Positions 45,916 to 58,800 of a stretch of 64,000 nt of DNA are shown here, piece after piece. Made by a program: the position numbers and the translations under genes. Numbering within the stretch: the stretch's first letter is position 1; every line of letters begins with the position of its first letter. The DNA is from Sclerodactyla briareus. Its lineage: Eukaryota; Echinodermata; Holothuroidea; Dendrochirotida; Sclerodactylidae. Below the pieces are notes generated by a model that was given only the letters and a program-made list of their open reading frames with translations, did not search any database and was not told the origin of the DNA. Where the stretch lies: assembly GCA_026419785.1 (NCBI GenBank), contig JAODTK010003654.1:248001-312000 (forward strand), in the 5' to 3' direction.

Positions 45916-46175
45916 TAAACCTGGGGAGAATGTTCCGGACCTGATAGCACTTAGATGCAATTAGCTTAATGCTTGTGTCGGAAAATTTGTGGGTAAAGAA
46001 AACCTAATCTCCCGCAGCTATAGTGTGCATGAGTAGTCTAAACTCCCCAGCACCTGTTCAATATCACGCGATGGGATCCACGTTGACCGCAGGATATTGC
46101 ATTCCTCGATTCGTTTACGTCCCGGGATAAGATTTTTTTATTTTTTAAATCGACGATTTTTTTTTAAATGTAAAT

Positions 46176-46226
<51 letters not shown>

Positions 46227-46322
46227 ACGCCATAGTGACCACTAAGTCTCCTACTGAATTTTGAGGTACGTACCTAAAATGTAAATAGCACACACACACA
46301 CACACACACACGTACACACACA
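46176..46322. repeat. Two (CA)n microsatellites with duplicated flank
   Basis: (AC)n at 46176-46228 and again at 46288-46322, each preceded by AAATGTAAATRRCAC, so the microsatellite and its flank appear to be duplicated about 112 bases apart. Confidence 0.9.
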
Positions 46323-46786
46323 ATTTGGAGCCCCGGAAAGATGAAATCACCCGGTGAAAAGGGTCAATCTCGAGATGTTCCAATTCTCCAATTGTTATTG
46401 TGAAAACGTACAACTGAAATTATGCCGACGATCTACTCTCCTTCGGGTGTATTGACCGCGGGCTTCAGCGGAGTGTACAACATATCTAGCTCATATACAT
46501 AACGAAATGTACAGGCAAGCCATGCTCGATGTATGTAGGCGTACATTTCATGCAATCTAATAAATACCACTTATATCCGATAACCTTTGCGAGGAATCAA
46601 ATGAAACTTTAAAAACGATGCGCTTTGTCGATAAGAGCTGCTCGGCATCCGATGTGCTACACCCACCTGACCACGGAGTTCATGGGCCTATACAAATATT
46701 TTGTATATCATACAGACAAAAAATCCGCAGGAATGTCATGGTCGAATACTTCTTTAGAAAGTTACTTCCTGTATTGCCAACACCCC
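46323..46786. other. Spacer downstream of gene B
   Basis: Would contain the 3' UTR of gene B on the minus strand. No polyadenylation signal could be assigned with confidence. Confidence 0.35.
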
Positions 46787-46886
46787 TCATTCGTTTTCGT
46801 TGGTGATAGTCACTGGCTTCATCGGCGTATAAAGATCTGTGGTAGGTATTTCATACAAAACTGTCTTCCACGGATGTCTCGGAAAT
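46787..46886 (-). CDS. Gene B, C-terminal tail exon
   Basis: After the acceptor TCCCTATAG the exon reads ISETSVEDS, then after a one-base shift LYEIPTTDLYTPMKPVTITN and a TGA stop at 46787-46789. LYEIP and DLYTPM are candidate phosphotyrosine docking motifs. The first is shared with copy A. The stop probably marks the true end of the family's protein. Confidence 0.65.
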
Positions 46887-49800
46887 CTATAGGGAATGAA
46901 TGAAGAGGGAGGACCAGGTTTATTAAAAATAATTGGGGAAAATTAGGCAACGTTGGTATCGACATACTCTTTTGTAATCTTTATTATCAATATCAAGAGA
47001 ACCATCGGAAATGATGTTTGCATACTTTCCCGATCTTTTGATATTTTCCATTTCATTAGAGGATATAAATCTCCAACTCATTATTCGAGTCTGGAACTAG
47101 TAGTCCATCTCTACAAAATATGTTTCCATTCACCAAGTGATATTCGTATCATGAGAGATGATAATCGAGAATTAAGAAATGAATAGGCAACTCATGTTCA
47201 ACTCTGGAACTATAGTATCCACCACTACGAATACGTTTCTCTTCACCAATGGATATAGAAAAAAGTAATTCGAAGATTAAGTTACCAATTTGAACGACGT
47301 TCGGCAGATTCTTAATGGAAGGGCGCTTGGTGGGACTGTCTTCCTCCCAGCAATCAAACAGTAGTTCATTTCTGTTAACAAGAAAATATTATAATATATC
47401 AGTTCGATGTTGTGTTTCCCGTATTGTGTTGTCCATTCATACAAAATGATATTCAATTTGACGCACAGGATGCGATTTTTATATATCTGTGGCCTAATGT
47501 TTCTGGATAACTACGTGGAATATTGTCATTGTCGAAGATCGATGACATCTACCGGTCAATTTTCTTTTAGTCAGAACTGATGGTAAAACTGCTTTGGTAT
47601 ACACTATTTTGAGTTACAGTGCTTGACCTTATGGGCCTATAAATTGTTTCTAAAATGAAATTTATCCGTGGCTCTTCAGATCTAAGATTTCAAGATTAAC
47701 GTGCGGGATCGACAAATAATGACAACCTGCAGTGTTAATATCCAAGAGACCACAAAGACAAATTGAATAGCTAGGGCGACCAATTTTATCATGAAGATTG
47801 TGATTATTCAGAGGAAGGTGCGCGGGCAGGCACCATGCACTACCGTTGTTGAGACATAGTCCTCAACTTACCCTGAGTCAGGACACGATCACATTTGAAC
47901 AATGCGCGAGCTGAGAGGCCAAAAACATTGCCAGGAGTTCATTCTTCATTCAGTACGTTGTGACATAATAATTTTTTGTTGGCTTTTGTTCGGCCAAACC
48001 TGAAGCCAAACCTTGTCGGAGGCGCTCACTACTTGGTTTTCCCTAGTCCTGGTGATTGTAAGTCATCATAAGATGCCTGCCTTCACCTTCCCAAATCTCC
48101 GAATTGACCTATCGTAGCACAAAAGACGTTACAGTGGCTGAACTTCCATCATAGAGATGCCACACATTGGACTATACCTCATTTGTGGGTGATTCTCAGG
48201 CCATTCGCCACTCGGTGCTTCATCGATCAGTCGGGATCGCCTCTTGATCAGCGGGAAATGGTGGGATGCCTAGTTAGAAGTGAAGTAGGATTATATATTG
48301 TAGTAGGCTATAATGAAGTGTAATGTATAATGTATACGTATAACGAAGGACACTCTTTCTTTCCTGTACAAGAGAAGTGAAGAAGTGGAGTAAATCAAGT
48401 AAATTACCGCAATTTACTGGATATTCTACAGTAAATTATTTACAGTGTAGCTTACAGTATATATTGGTCATGATGCGTCGATAGTATAATCATATATTAA
48501 TTATATTATTTACTTTCGCACTTTATTATACTTCGCAGTGGGTAATATTACTGAATAAAGTTACTGCCGAGACAATTTGCCATTATGCCAGTAGCTGTGG
48601 GACCAGGACATCGCTGGCTTGTGTATATTCATTCCAAAATAGAGCCTCCGGCGAGAAATAGTTGAATGAAAACCGCGTCTGGCGAACCAAGGAGGCAGAG
48701 AAATTGTCTAACTACGAAGACAATCTCTGTATGAATGCATCGGTTCACTGGGAACATGATTGCACCAAGAGTAGGTCGGGTTATACCCACCGAAAAATAA
48801 ATGAATTGACATTGTACATAAGCTAACCAAATGATACAACGAGTTAAGCAGGAAGTGTTTTAAGATTAACGAAAAACAAACTAGGTGTCGATTATTCAAT
48901 GCCCTAAAATTACCTTAGATCTCATAAGAACGGTCACTTTTGGTGCGTCCTCAGACAGGCAAAAGTCATATAGTTTACAATGGCCTTCCTCCGACAATAG
49001 AAATTTCGTCGACGACCAGGGGTTTTTGAAGAAACTGAAGAAACTGGTTGAAAACAGATGTTACTGGAATTGTGACGTCAGTCGAAAGGACAACTTCGGG
49101 CGTGAATACAAGAGATGTTACATCGTGGAGAATGGAAAACTGTATCTATAGGTCTAAACCCCATTCAATACGATGTTCCTATGTGGAGTTATTGGCCTTC
49201 AAAGTTTGGTCCATTATGCAGAGAAATTGGGGAGAATCCATTGCGCATAACGGCATGTCGTCACACTTTTTGGTGGAAACAACACGGAAATTATGCCTAT
49301 GTATTTCATTGTTCTATTGGTTGAATGAATCCAAAATTTGGAAGTTCTGTTGTCTTTCTCTCACAATAGTAGCCACCAACACCCTACTAACCCTCTACAG
49401 CAATCCTCACCCATAGACTTAATGCTTTATCGAAGTGATAATATGTGTGAATTCCAATAGAGAACAAAAAATGTTTGCATGGTTGTGAAAGTATGAAATC
49501 ATTTATTATTGCATGATGGATGGCTTTTGAATCTTGCCATACACATGCACAGACTTCAAAGTACTGTACTCTGTGACGGAAAGTCGTATGGAACTTCTTG
49601 TGTAGGACTGAGCGCATTCAGTTCTCTTCTCCATCCTAATCTATTGCCTCTTATATTTCATTCGATTTGCCCTTTAATTCTCCGGCGAAGTATATATTGA
49701 GGTGGCATTTCAACTAGCAAACATTGGACAGCCATACAACCATCTTTCATGAATTCGTCTTCTTGGACGTGTTGTCCCTGGGGTCGAGTCCCAGTATCGA

Positions 49801-52800
49801 TCGACATAGTAGAGTTCCCCTTAAACCCGATCAGCCACCCCATTATTAGTCATCTGCGATTTCCGAGTGCATTCGTAGTACCGCTCTCAGCACAAGTGAC
49901 GTTTTTACATACAATAACATTCCACCATTGAAATACACACTGTCACAAACGTCGACCCTCCAGGAGAGCAAAACATACAGAAGTAAAGGCAAATAATGTG
50001 AAATCACACAACTGCCCATCAGATATTCAAAGTCCAAGAGATGGGTAAAACCCCTCGCCTATGCTTAGGTTTCGTTTAGATTCCAACACGTCTTTCCGAA
50101 GCTACAGTCCGAAGCTGTACTGACATGCAATCTCTAGGAATGAATACGTGTGTTGCCTTTTTCTCTTTCAGTCAGTTTTAGCACTTGGCAATGGATGCTT
50201 GTACCATCTTGCACGAGGGCCTATCGTATCGGAGAGCTTATTTGACCTCTAGGATAGGATGAGTGCATTATCTACAGTGGGTATCCAACAAACGAGAAAT
50301 GACGCGGAGCAAATGTGATTATATAAATGTCGAATATATATGCACATGTTAGGGTATGGATGAGAAAACACGATATACATCTCGTCGGGAAGCCGTAGTC
50401 CCCATGAAGTGCTAGTAAACTTATCTGCCACGTGGGAAAATTTGGCTGCCGACATTGCGTTCGATTTAAGCATAGCCGGAGCTGAACATAAAAAGCACAA
50501 TCTTCCAAGTGTAGTAAGCATCTAGTAAACAAACTACCCATCACCCCATAGGAGTGTAGCACCTCCATTGCTTCGAGTATATCCCGTTTAATATGTGTTG
50601 CGCCGCTTCAGGGATGAGAAGGAGTGGCTGAAGAGTCTCGTCGTAGAAGGGCTGACATCAATAAACTGAAAGACATTTGTCGAGATCTTTTGCAGACGCC
50701 ATCCTCTCGTAATGAGATAAGGCCGTCACGCTGCATAAGAATATAGTGTTAGCTTGAAATTTTGGCCCTGTTTTTAAAGACCGGGTTCTCAACACTGACG
50801 AGCACGTTTCACGTAGCTTCTCAAAATCATCTATACGGATATCAGTGTACTTGCGAAAATGTGTGAAGAAGTGATCTACTGAAGAAAACTGCTTACATTT
50901 TGCGATTCGCAATTCCCTCCACCTTGGTAAGATGATTTGTCTCCGGTAATTCCAAAGCTCTCTTACGAAGCCATCCCATTGGCTAATCTTCTTTTGCAAA
51001 TTCGATTTCTGGGAGTAAAATGGAAGGGATTCACATCACGGTTAGGTTGCCCCTGCCGACAGTCAATACATATAACTAATATCTACATTAACATTTCTCA
51101 TTGTTGTTTTTTGTAAAATAACCCCCTTCAACAATGAGACAAAATCGTCACAACATTACATTCCACATTTTCCGACGCTGATACAAGATCTTGATTTGAC
51201 AAATGTTAAACACTGGTGAACATCCGAATATTCTAATTCCGATATAGGCCTAATAATGTTCATGAGGTTATCGATCATCGCAACTTTTCTTCTTACCAGA
51301 AACTGAAAAAAGAAGAAACAAAACATGTTTTATCTTCGAAATGCGTCGTTTTTTGAGGTTATTGTACGTATTTATGTTGAATTATTCAGTGTGTGTGATA
51401 TTTAAGACTCACAGAGTCGATTGGTCTAACAAAATCGACCCCGGAGACCTTAGAGTAACCACGAGTCACCACTTGCGGATGAACTATACCGACTTCGGAA
51501 TATCATGACTCCTCGTTATCGTCTCACTTCAAAGGCCTGCCCCTCAAACCGACATTTGTGCTGCACACCAGTCTTAATTTTGAGTAATTTTCTTTATTGA
51601 TTTGAATTTTACGTTTCAAGAAGCCAAGAAGGCTCCATCAAACCTCTGGCCGTATTGATCGGGAGTGAGCACGGCGATACTTCACCTTATCTGCTCGCCT
51701 AGTGCTCAGATGAATCGACGCGGGGTGTAACCCGTCCCACCCAACCAGCCCCCCCCCACCGGCCCGGACCCGCCGTTTTTAACGTTCATGGAATCATGAT
51801 CCGACACTTCTCGGAACCTCCGGAAAAGCTAGAGAGTCATTTCAACGTATTGCTCACAACCCGACAAAAATATTCCCGCAATAAACCCATTTACCCCCTG
51901 AATTACAGCGGTACCATACGTGAAGAACAGGACCCATCGCAACTGCAGGTACACCCACCTCTGAGAAACGTCCGCGTGACGGCGATTTTGAGCCTGAACT
52001 GTCCTGCTTGCAAAGCGTCTGTGATATCACTCTGACCATTCTCCCGTCCCTTAGTTCCCTTCGGAATTCATCGTCGGGGTGTCACTCACCTCCTTGCGAC
52101 ATGCGGAGGACATTGTGAAACCCTGCATGCCTTGTCTCGTAAATTTAGCTCACGTTTTGATACTTTCTAACAATATAACGACTAGCGGAATTCTCACCAA
52201 AAGGTCATGTTGAGTACCACAAATATGAACCAGGCGAACGACAAGTGACGGAGTTTGAACTGGCTAATGTAATCGTACAGTGTTTTACAGAGCCTAAAGG
52301 TAGAGAGAAGGAAAATCTACGAGTTAAACACGAACTTAATTCATAGGCAGGTAGGGGACATGAATTCCGACCATTTCGGCAGCACTTGTTTCTGAGTGCG
52401 GTACATCTATCTAGCGTCAGGTTTAACAGGCCAGCAGCCACACATTCTAGAATAGCCTCTAATACGGTAAACCCTCGTGACTACTCCACACCATGAAGAC
52501 AGGGTTTTCTGCTTAGAATGCCTAGTCGTGTAGACCGGAGCTGTATAAGTGTTAACTATCTTCGAACATTACTTCGAACATTACTGCTCGTACGTACCCG
52601 TCACTGTTGTGAATACGACCCTTTTATTTGTTTCAGTTGAAGTCGTGATAGTTTTTCCATCCATCGAATGTATTTCCTTCCAGTTTCAAGTTCAAACACG
52701 ATGAGACACATTTGAATCGTCTCTTAGATCAGATGTTACTAGAATAACCGCTCCTTCACAGCTGAATAGTAATGGTAGTAAATCTGTTTAGAACAATAAT

Positions 52801-55800
52801 TACCACTTGAAGGGAAAACTACAAGAGACTAAGTACAACGCAATCTCATCTCACCCCGTGCTTCATTGGTTTTAGGTTTGATTGTTGTATCGTTCTAATG
52901 TTTCTACTACTGTTGCTATTGTTAAGTGTGTAAAATCAGGTTACCTTGTAAACTAGCCTATTTTATTGCTTTTTTTCCTTGCACCTTGCGTGTATACTGA
53001 AGATGTCGGGTACTAATGACAGAAACTCACACATGATTAATACAGCACCTTGTACTCTTTCTTATTTCTGGCAGTTATAGTCTTGGTGTTGAGGTCGGAA
53101 TTGCGCCAGGCAATACGAAACCCTAAGCACCCTTCTAGGAATAAGTATTACATTAATTTCTGTAATAGAGTATGTACTTGGAATAAATAAACAGGTTTCA
53201 TAGGTTACCAATCCGCAAATTGATATAATACATTATTAATATGTTTTGGTATGAATATCAATGAAGATCATATAACCCGGACCTCGTTTCTACAAATGCC
53301 AACTATGCCTATTGCAATCCCAAATCGTGTGTTTTAGACATTATACCCACTTTCACCATTATCCTCACGCACACCCTTACATGAAGATCAGGAATGTCCC
53401 CGGTAGTTTCCAATCTGAAGAGGAACCGGAGATGAAAATTGTACACCGTAGTATCACAATGGTCCTTCGTCACATGGTTCTACTAATATGAACTTGTCTC
53501 TTTTTTGCATGTTAGCTGAAAACGCAAATTTGTAAACTCTTACTTGGTAGATGGTGTAAGGAAAACTCCTGTGGAGAGCTGCAGAACAGATTGATAGGAG
53601 TTTAATTCTGTTTTAAAGATGGAGTGGTCGTCCTGCTACGTCCAGGCGACAGCGACGGCGAATTTTTGCATCGTCACGACCAAATATCGAATGGTGCTTA
53701 TATTTATTGAAGCGATACGTTTTCGGACCTAATTATTATATCATTTTATTGGACGGAAAAATGCGTGAAATATACCATTTTGGTTTCAATTTATTTAAAT
53801 TGCTGTGTGCAGTATTTGTTTACACAGTTATTTTCAATTTTTGACGACAATCCATCTTTAAATATCCGCGTAACACACAAAACGTGTATGTTTGACGATA
53901 TGGTCTTAATCAGGAACTGGTTAGATACGAAAATAAATGGGTCAGACATGATAGGGCCATATCGAACACTTCATCATGGGAATAAAATCTGTTACCAACT
54001 GGTACCACCTAATGTTACAACACCTCTCATTATGGTTTCAACATTGTAAATCACACTATTCAATGGGTTGCAATGTCCGCAATACGTTCGTTACAGAAAC
54101 AGAGATGAAAGGAAGATGATAATTTACGTACAGGACGCCAGTCTTCTTTTGGCAATTTTGGGGGTAGCAGAGTCCGTATCTCTACACTGCCGAGGAAATG
54201 TATAAACATGTTATAAAAACGTAATGTGTTAGAAGGACGAGTTGGATACGTCCTTCCAGGGTAAGTGGAGGGGAGGGGGGTATCGATAATTCTTGTTATT
54301 CGCTGAATATTGTCTGCTTTTATATATCTTTGTTTTCTACTTTTCCATGGGGGTTGCTTCCTAACCACTTTCAATACCTTCACAGCTGGACCGCGCGTTG
54401 GATACTGTCATGTCATTGCTATGTACCATACTTTACCTAATTGTTTATATCGTGTTGACAAATAAAGTTGAACATAAATTGCGAAGCGTAATTCGATGGG
54501 TAATACGATTCTTACAATGCAATGGGGGGAACGTTCATTTTTAAGTGTTTAATATTAGAATGAAGGTATTGACAAACATTGAGATATTGTGAATTACACT
54601 CACCTGTCCCCCAACTTGTTCTGAATGATTGATAACACAGATGAATAAACATTTTACAAATACAAACACGGAACGGCAGTGCCCGATCACAGGACTATTC
54701 AAACAATGCGTAATTGAACATTATACCCTCATGAAATATTGTAGCACTGGTTTTACCTGTGTCACCCCCTACTCGTACATATATGCATACACTTTACCAT
54801 CGTCAAAAACTCTTCATTGGTAAGTAGAAGGTCCTATTGGTTGGGATCATGGCTGCCTATACGAAAAGAATGATGGATACAGCAGATGCCAGCACATCGT
54901 TAATTTCTTGTATCAACATGTCGGTGTGCACCCAAATCGATAATAAGGGCGCAATTTTTTTCATTTATATCTATAATACTGCGGTAAGAATTTACCGTCG
55001 AATTGTTTGCAGAATACCAAGAACGAAAGTAGCTATACATTCACATTGACGCGTTCAAATATATTTGGTAGAGTCTGCATCGTAAATACAACACCATCCA
55101 CATCAGTTGGGTATAAAGTTCACACATATTTTATCTGTCATGACCCGACGCGAGAATCGACCCCGGTCTCCCGGGTGGAGGCCAACGCTCTACAATCGTG
55201 CCAACCACTACGTGTCGCGTGCGGTCCATCTTAAAACCTTTTTTCGCATTTAAAGAAAGTGATTGAGCTGCTTCTTGTCACCTCGTACTGTTTATTACCA
55301 ACCTAAATTATTAGTGAAGCCCAAAGAGCAGTCGGGGCTTCTCAGTTCAGTTTCTTAGGGAGGTCAGGGAAGGGAACGAGTCCTCATGAACGCCCTGAGC
55401 CCAGCAAACCCAAAGAAATGAACAACAGAATTCTTGGAATTGCTGAAAGAACCAATTCAGACTTGTTATTGTTCTAGCTTCTGAAGGTCGGAATTAAACG
55501 CTTCACACTGTTCAAAATCTCCCAACAAGATCTCGCAGAGAGTGAATTGATCTTGTAGCTCTCCTTCGAAACGATCTCCAATTAGCATCTTATCTTTCGC
55601 GAATGAGGATTACACCTTCACGGAATACCCAAGCTAGGTGAGGTCTTACCAACTGCTCAAACAACTAGCTGATTTTATGCAGTTGTCACGTCTGTGTCAA
55701 GAAAACCTAAATTACATTCAGCAATACGGAGAATCCGATTGTCCTTGCCTAGCAGCTTTAAGATGCCTGTGATGGTTTGTATATATTTATGGCTTCCATG

Positions 55801-58800
55801 TTGAGCCAGCAGACAGGGACATTGAGTTAAAGGTCACCAGAGACCAAAGGGTATGAATCTGATTCACCACGAGTTCTACTGCACTGTCGTATGATAGAAT
55901 CAACTTCCGCGAACAGTAAGCTGGTGTCACTCTTGCAACGTCTCTGAAGATAATTCGCTCATTAAAACCAACACAGTCTCTTAAAAACCAATGCGTGACA
56001 TGGAACCGCAAATTGATGAATGCTCTCATGAGAGGTTGTGTTACACTTTCTACCCATTTCCCCCAGATGATATGGGTAGGGTAACAATTGGTCATAAAAA
56101 AAACAAGTTCCCATACCCAAAAGAGGACACCCTTGTTCAGTCCTTGGATATGAATTTGAATCGCCAAACTTACCTTGTGATATTTGATGACACGGATGAG
56201 GCTGTTGATGGAATAGGAGAAGAAAAGTTAGGACTCTTGGTGTTGACAGTAATCTATATCAGGTTGCTTCAGGAATCAGTCATTTGACGTGAATGGTAGA
56301 AGCCATACAGTTCAAGGTCAAGGTAATTCTACTTCATCCCCTCCTCCCAAAAAAAAAAAGGAAAGAAAAGGAAAAAACATTAAAACAAGATTAGAACAAG
56401 GATCTAGAGCTTACTTTACCAGTCATTTCCGTCATTGTTAAATGGATATGGACAAGGGAGTAGAGGAACCAGAAATAAGTAGCCCGGTCCCTGGGAATTC
56501 TGCTCTCAAATACGAGGTAAACATATAAATGCACGAAATAGACTCGAGACTATTCCATGATGAACCACCTCTCACTTTCTTGGCTATAACGACTACCCAC
56601 AGCAACAGGAAACAGGGCATATCACAGCTATACCAAGATCATCACGACAGTGGAAAGTATGGGTTGCTCCTGTCTGGGCAATCTGGACGGTGAGGGGTAG
56701 ATCAGTCCTGTGAGAAGGAGGACGTCATTCTTCAGTTAGTAGGATAACTTTTAGATGATAAATTTTCACATTTTTTCTAATCAACCATCTGCTTTACAAA
56801 TATTATTCAATTGATAATTGAAGAAAGAAATATGCTCTGGTCACAGTGGCCCACTTCAGAAAACAAAGGGCCCAGGCCTCTACATATCAATGGCCAGCTA
56901 CTAGTTTTGTGACCCGCTAACAAAAACACTTCAACCCGAGGGATTGGTGAGAAGAGTTACAGTCTGGCGGTTGCAGTAGCAGCTTAACCGTGAAACGGTC
57001 AGGCAGGTAGCAGGACATATCATTTGACTAAGGGAGTGCCCTATTTGTTAAACATACCATATCTATGGGGACGTGAAGAGGCGGAACAGGAACGTGAATC
57101 GTTCATGCCTGTTTCGTTCAACTTGGACACTATTTGAAAGTGTTGGCGGGCCATGCACGTTCAAACAGCATCCTCCTATCCATGCGTATTTTTTTTTTTG
57201 GAGGGGTGCTACCCACTCCAACGGAGGCTGAAACATTATCCCGAGCGCACTGATAGCAAGTGCCATTTCACACCTTACTCGGTCCTCTGTCTCCAATTAC
57301 CCTGTCCCATGACGTGTGGATGGTTTGTTTTGTGTAAACCGTTGAAAATGTAAGTAGAAACATCACAATATATTCACAATAAGAAGATTACCGGTATTTC
57401 CGTGCTGCTTGTAGTAACACAAAGTCTACAGCTAACACAATGATTCTAACTGCGGATTACTGTAGGTTCAGCGAGATTTGACATGACATACTCGTATGCC
57501 GTCCCATGCATGCCAATCACAGGCGCCATTGTCGCCTCCAAACCAGCACGTTTTGGCTCACATGCTGCCGATAACACTATCTTGCTCTTTTGGAGAAGCA
57601 GTTTCCTCTCTCGAGATAGATTGAACTTGACGGTGTCCCGAAATCCAGAGAGGTATAGAAGCATATTAAAAAAAAAAAAGGGGGTGTTCACCTGAATATT
57701 CTCCCGATGGAGAGCTTACGATAACTCTTCGAAAATAATCCTTCCCCACCCACCGTCGTGGTGTTACCAATTTGGTTTTGACTGACAGCGCATACTATTG
57801 GTGTATGCCGGGGCGTGGCCAAACGTCGAAATAGAGGCAGGGAGGATCCACTAGAATCTCTGTCTTCCTTTAACTGGTTCCCCTCTCCAGCAAGTACAAT
57901 TTCTCGTTAACATTTGGACGGGCTCCCTGGCACCTCACAGATGGATGGACAGCTGGTTTCGTTTCGATGCTCCACGCGTGTTCTCTTGCTTCTCTGCTGT
58001 ACCATTTATGTGCGATGAACCTCCGGCAACATACTATGTGAAAGAAAACAAGTGCCGTCAGAACGTCTTGGTACTGCGGACAGCAAAATTCCAGTGGCAA
58101 ATACCCGCATGTTATTTTCGCCACTTTCACATTATATGTTCGTTCACATTTAACTGACCTCTACTGACATCGTTCCTAACCGTGGATGACTAGGAACATG
58201 TCTACCACATTGGCCTTATATTTGCTTATCAGTGCCCAGCACAAGCAATGCAGCCAAAACTCATTCCTAATCCTTCGGCAGTCACATTGGAACACAACTT
58301 CCCACAGAATATGTCCCCAATAGGAATTGGACTCATATGAATGTAAACAATCCCTGAAAGGCAGGACTAAGTAACACTAGGGCGAGTTGTGCTAAAGAAC
58401 AAATCATCTCCCCCCTGGACAATAGGTGTTAATATGTCAACTAGGCGCAGATTGGCCCTTCTGACAGAGAATGTAAACACTGCTCCGGGGCAGAGGATTG
58501 GAGTATGTAAAAAACAAACTTGTCTGGGCAGCAGAGATCTCCAATAAAGAGTTGAAATGGGGTAATTAATTGGATTTAATTGAAATCTTATCACAATGCA
58601 ACATTAAAATGTCACTCAGAAGCTAAGGGCCAGCCAGTAGAAGCTTCTTTCCCCAGACCAAGTTCCAACCTGATCGCATGGTATGTTTAGAAGTTATGAT
58701 GAACGTGACGATCAGAAGGGACAACTCGAACGAACGGAGAACGAACGAACGGACGAGAGACATGAGGAACTTGTAGAGCTGCTGTCTCCCGCAGCTAAAA

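Noticed and set aside
46138-46413. Minus frame with Val-Cys repeats
   Set aside because: Translation of the CA microsatellites.
49740-49830. tRNA-like segment (GGGTCGAGTCCC)
   Set aside because: Only a B-box-like word; no A box, acceptor stem or second copy seen.
55138-55234. Functional tRNA gene
   Set aside because: A- and B-box-like words are present, but bases are inserted and the arms do not close into a cloverleaf; it fits a tRNA-derived retroposon.
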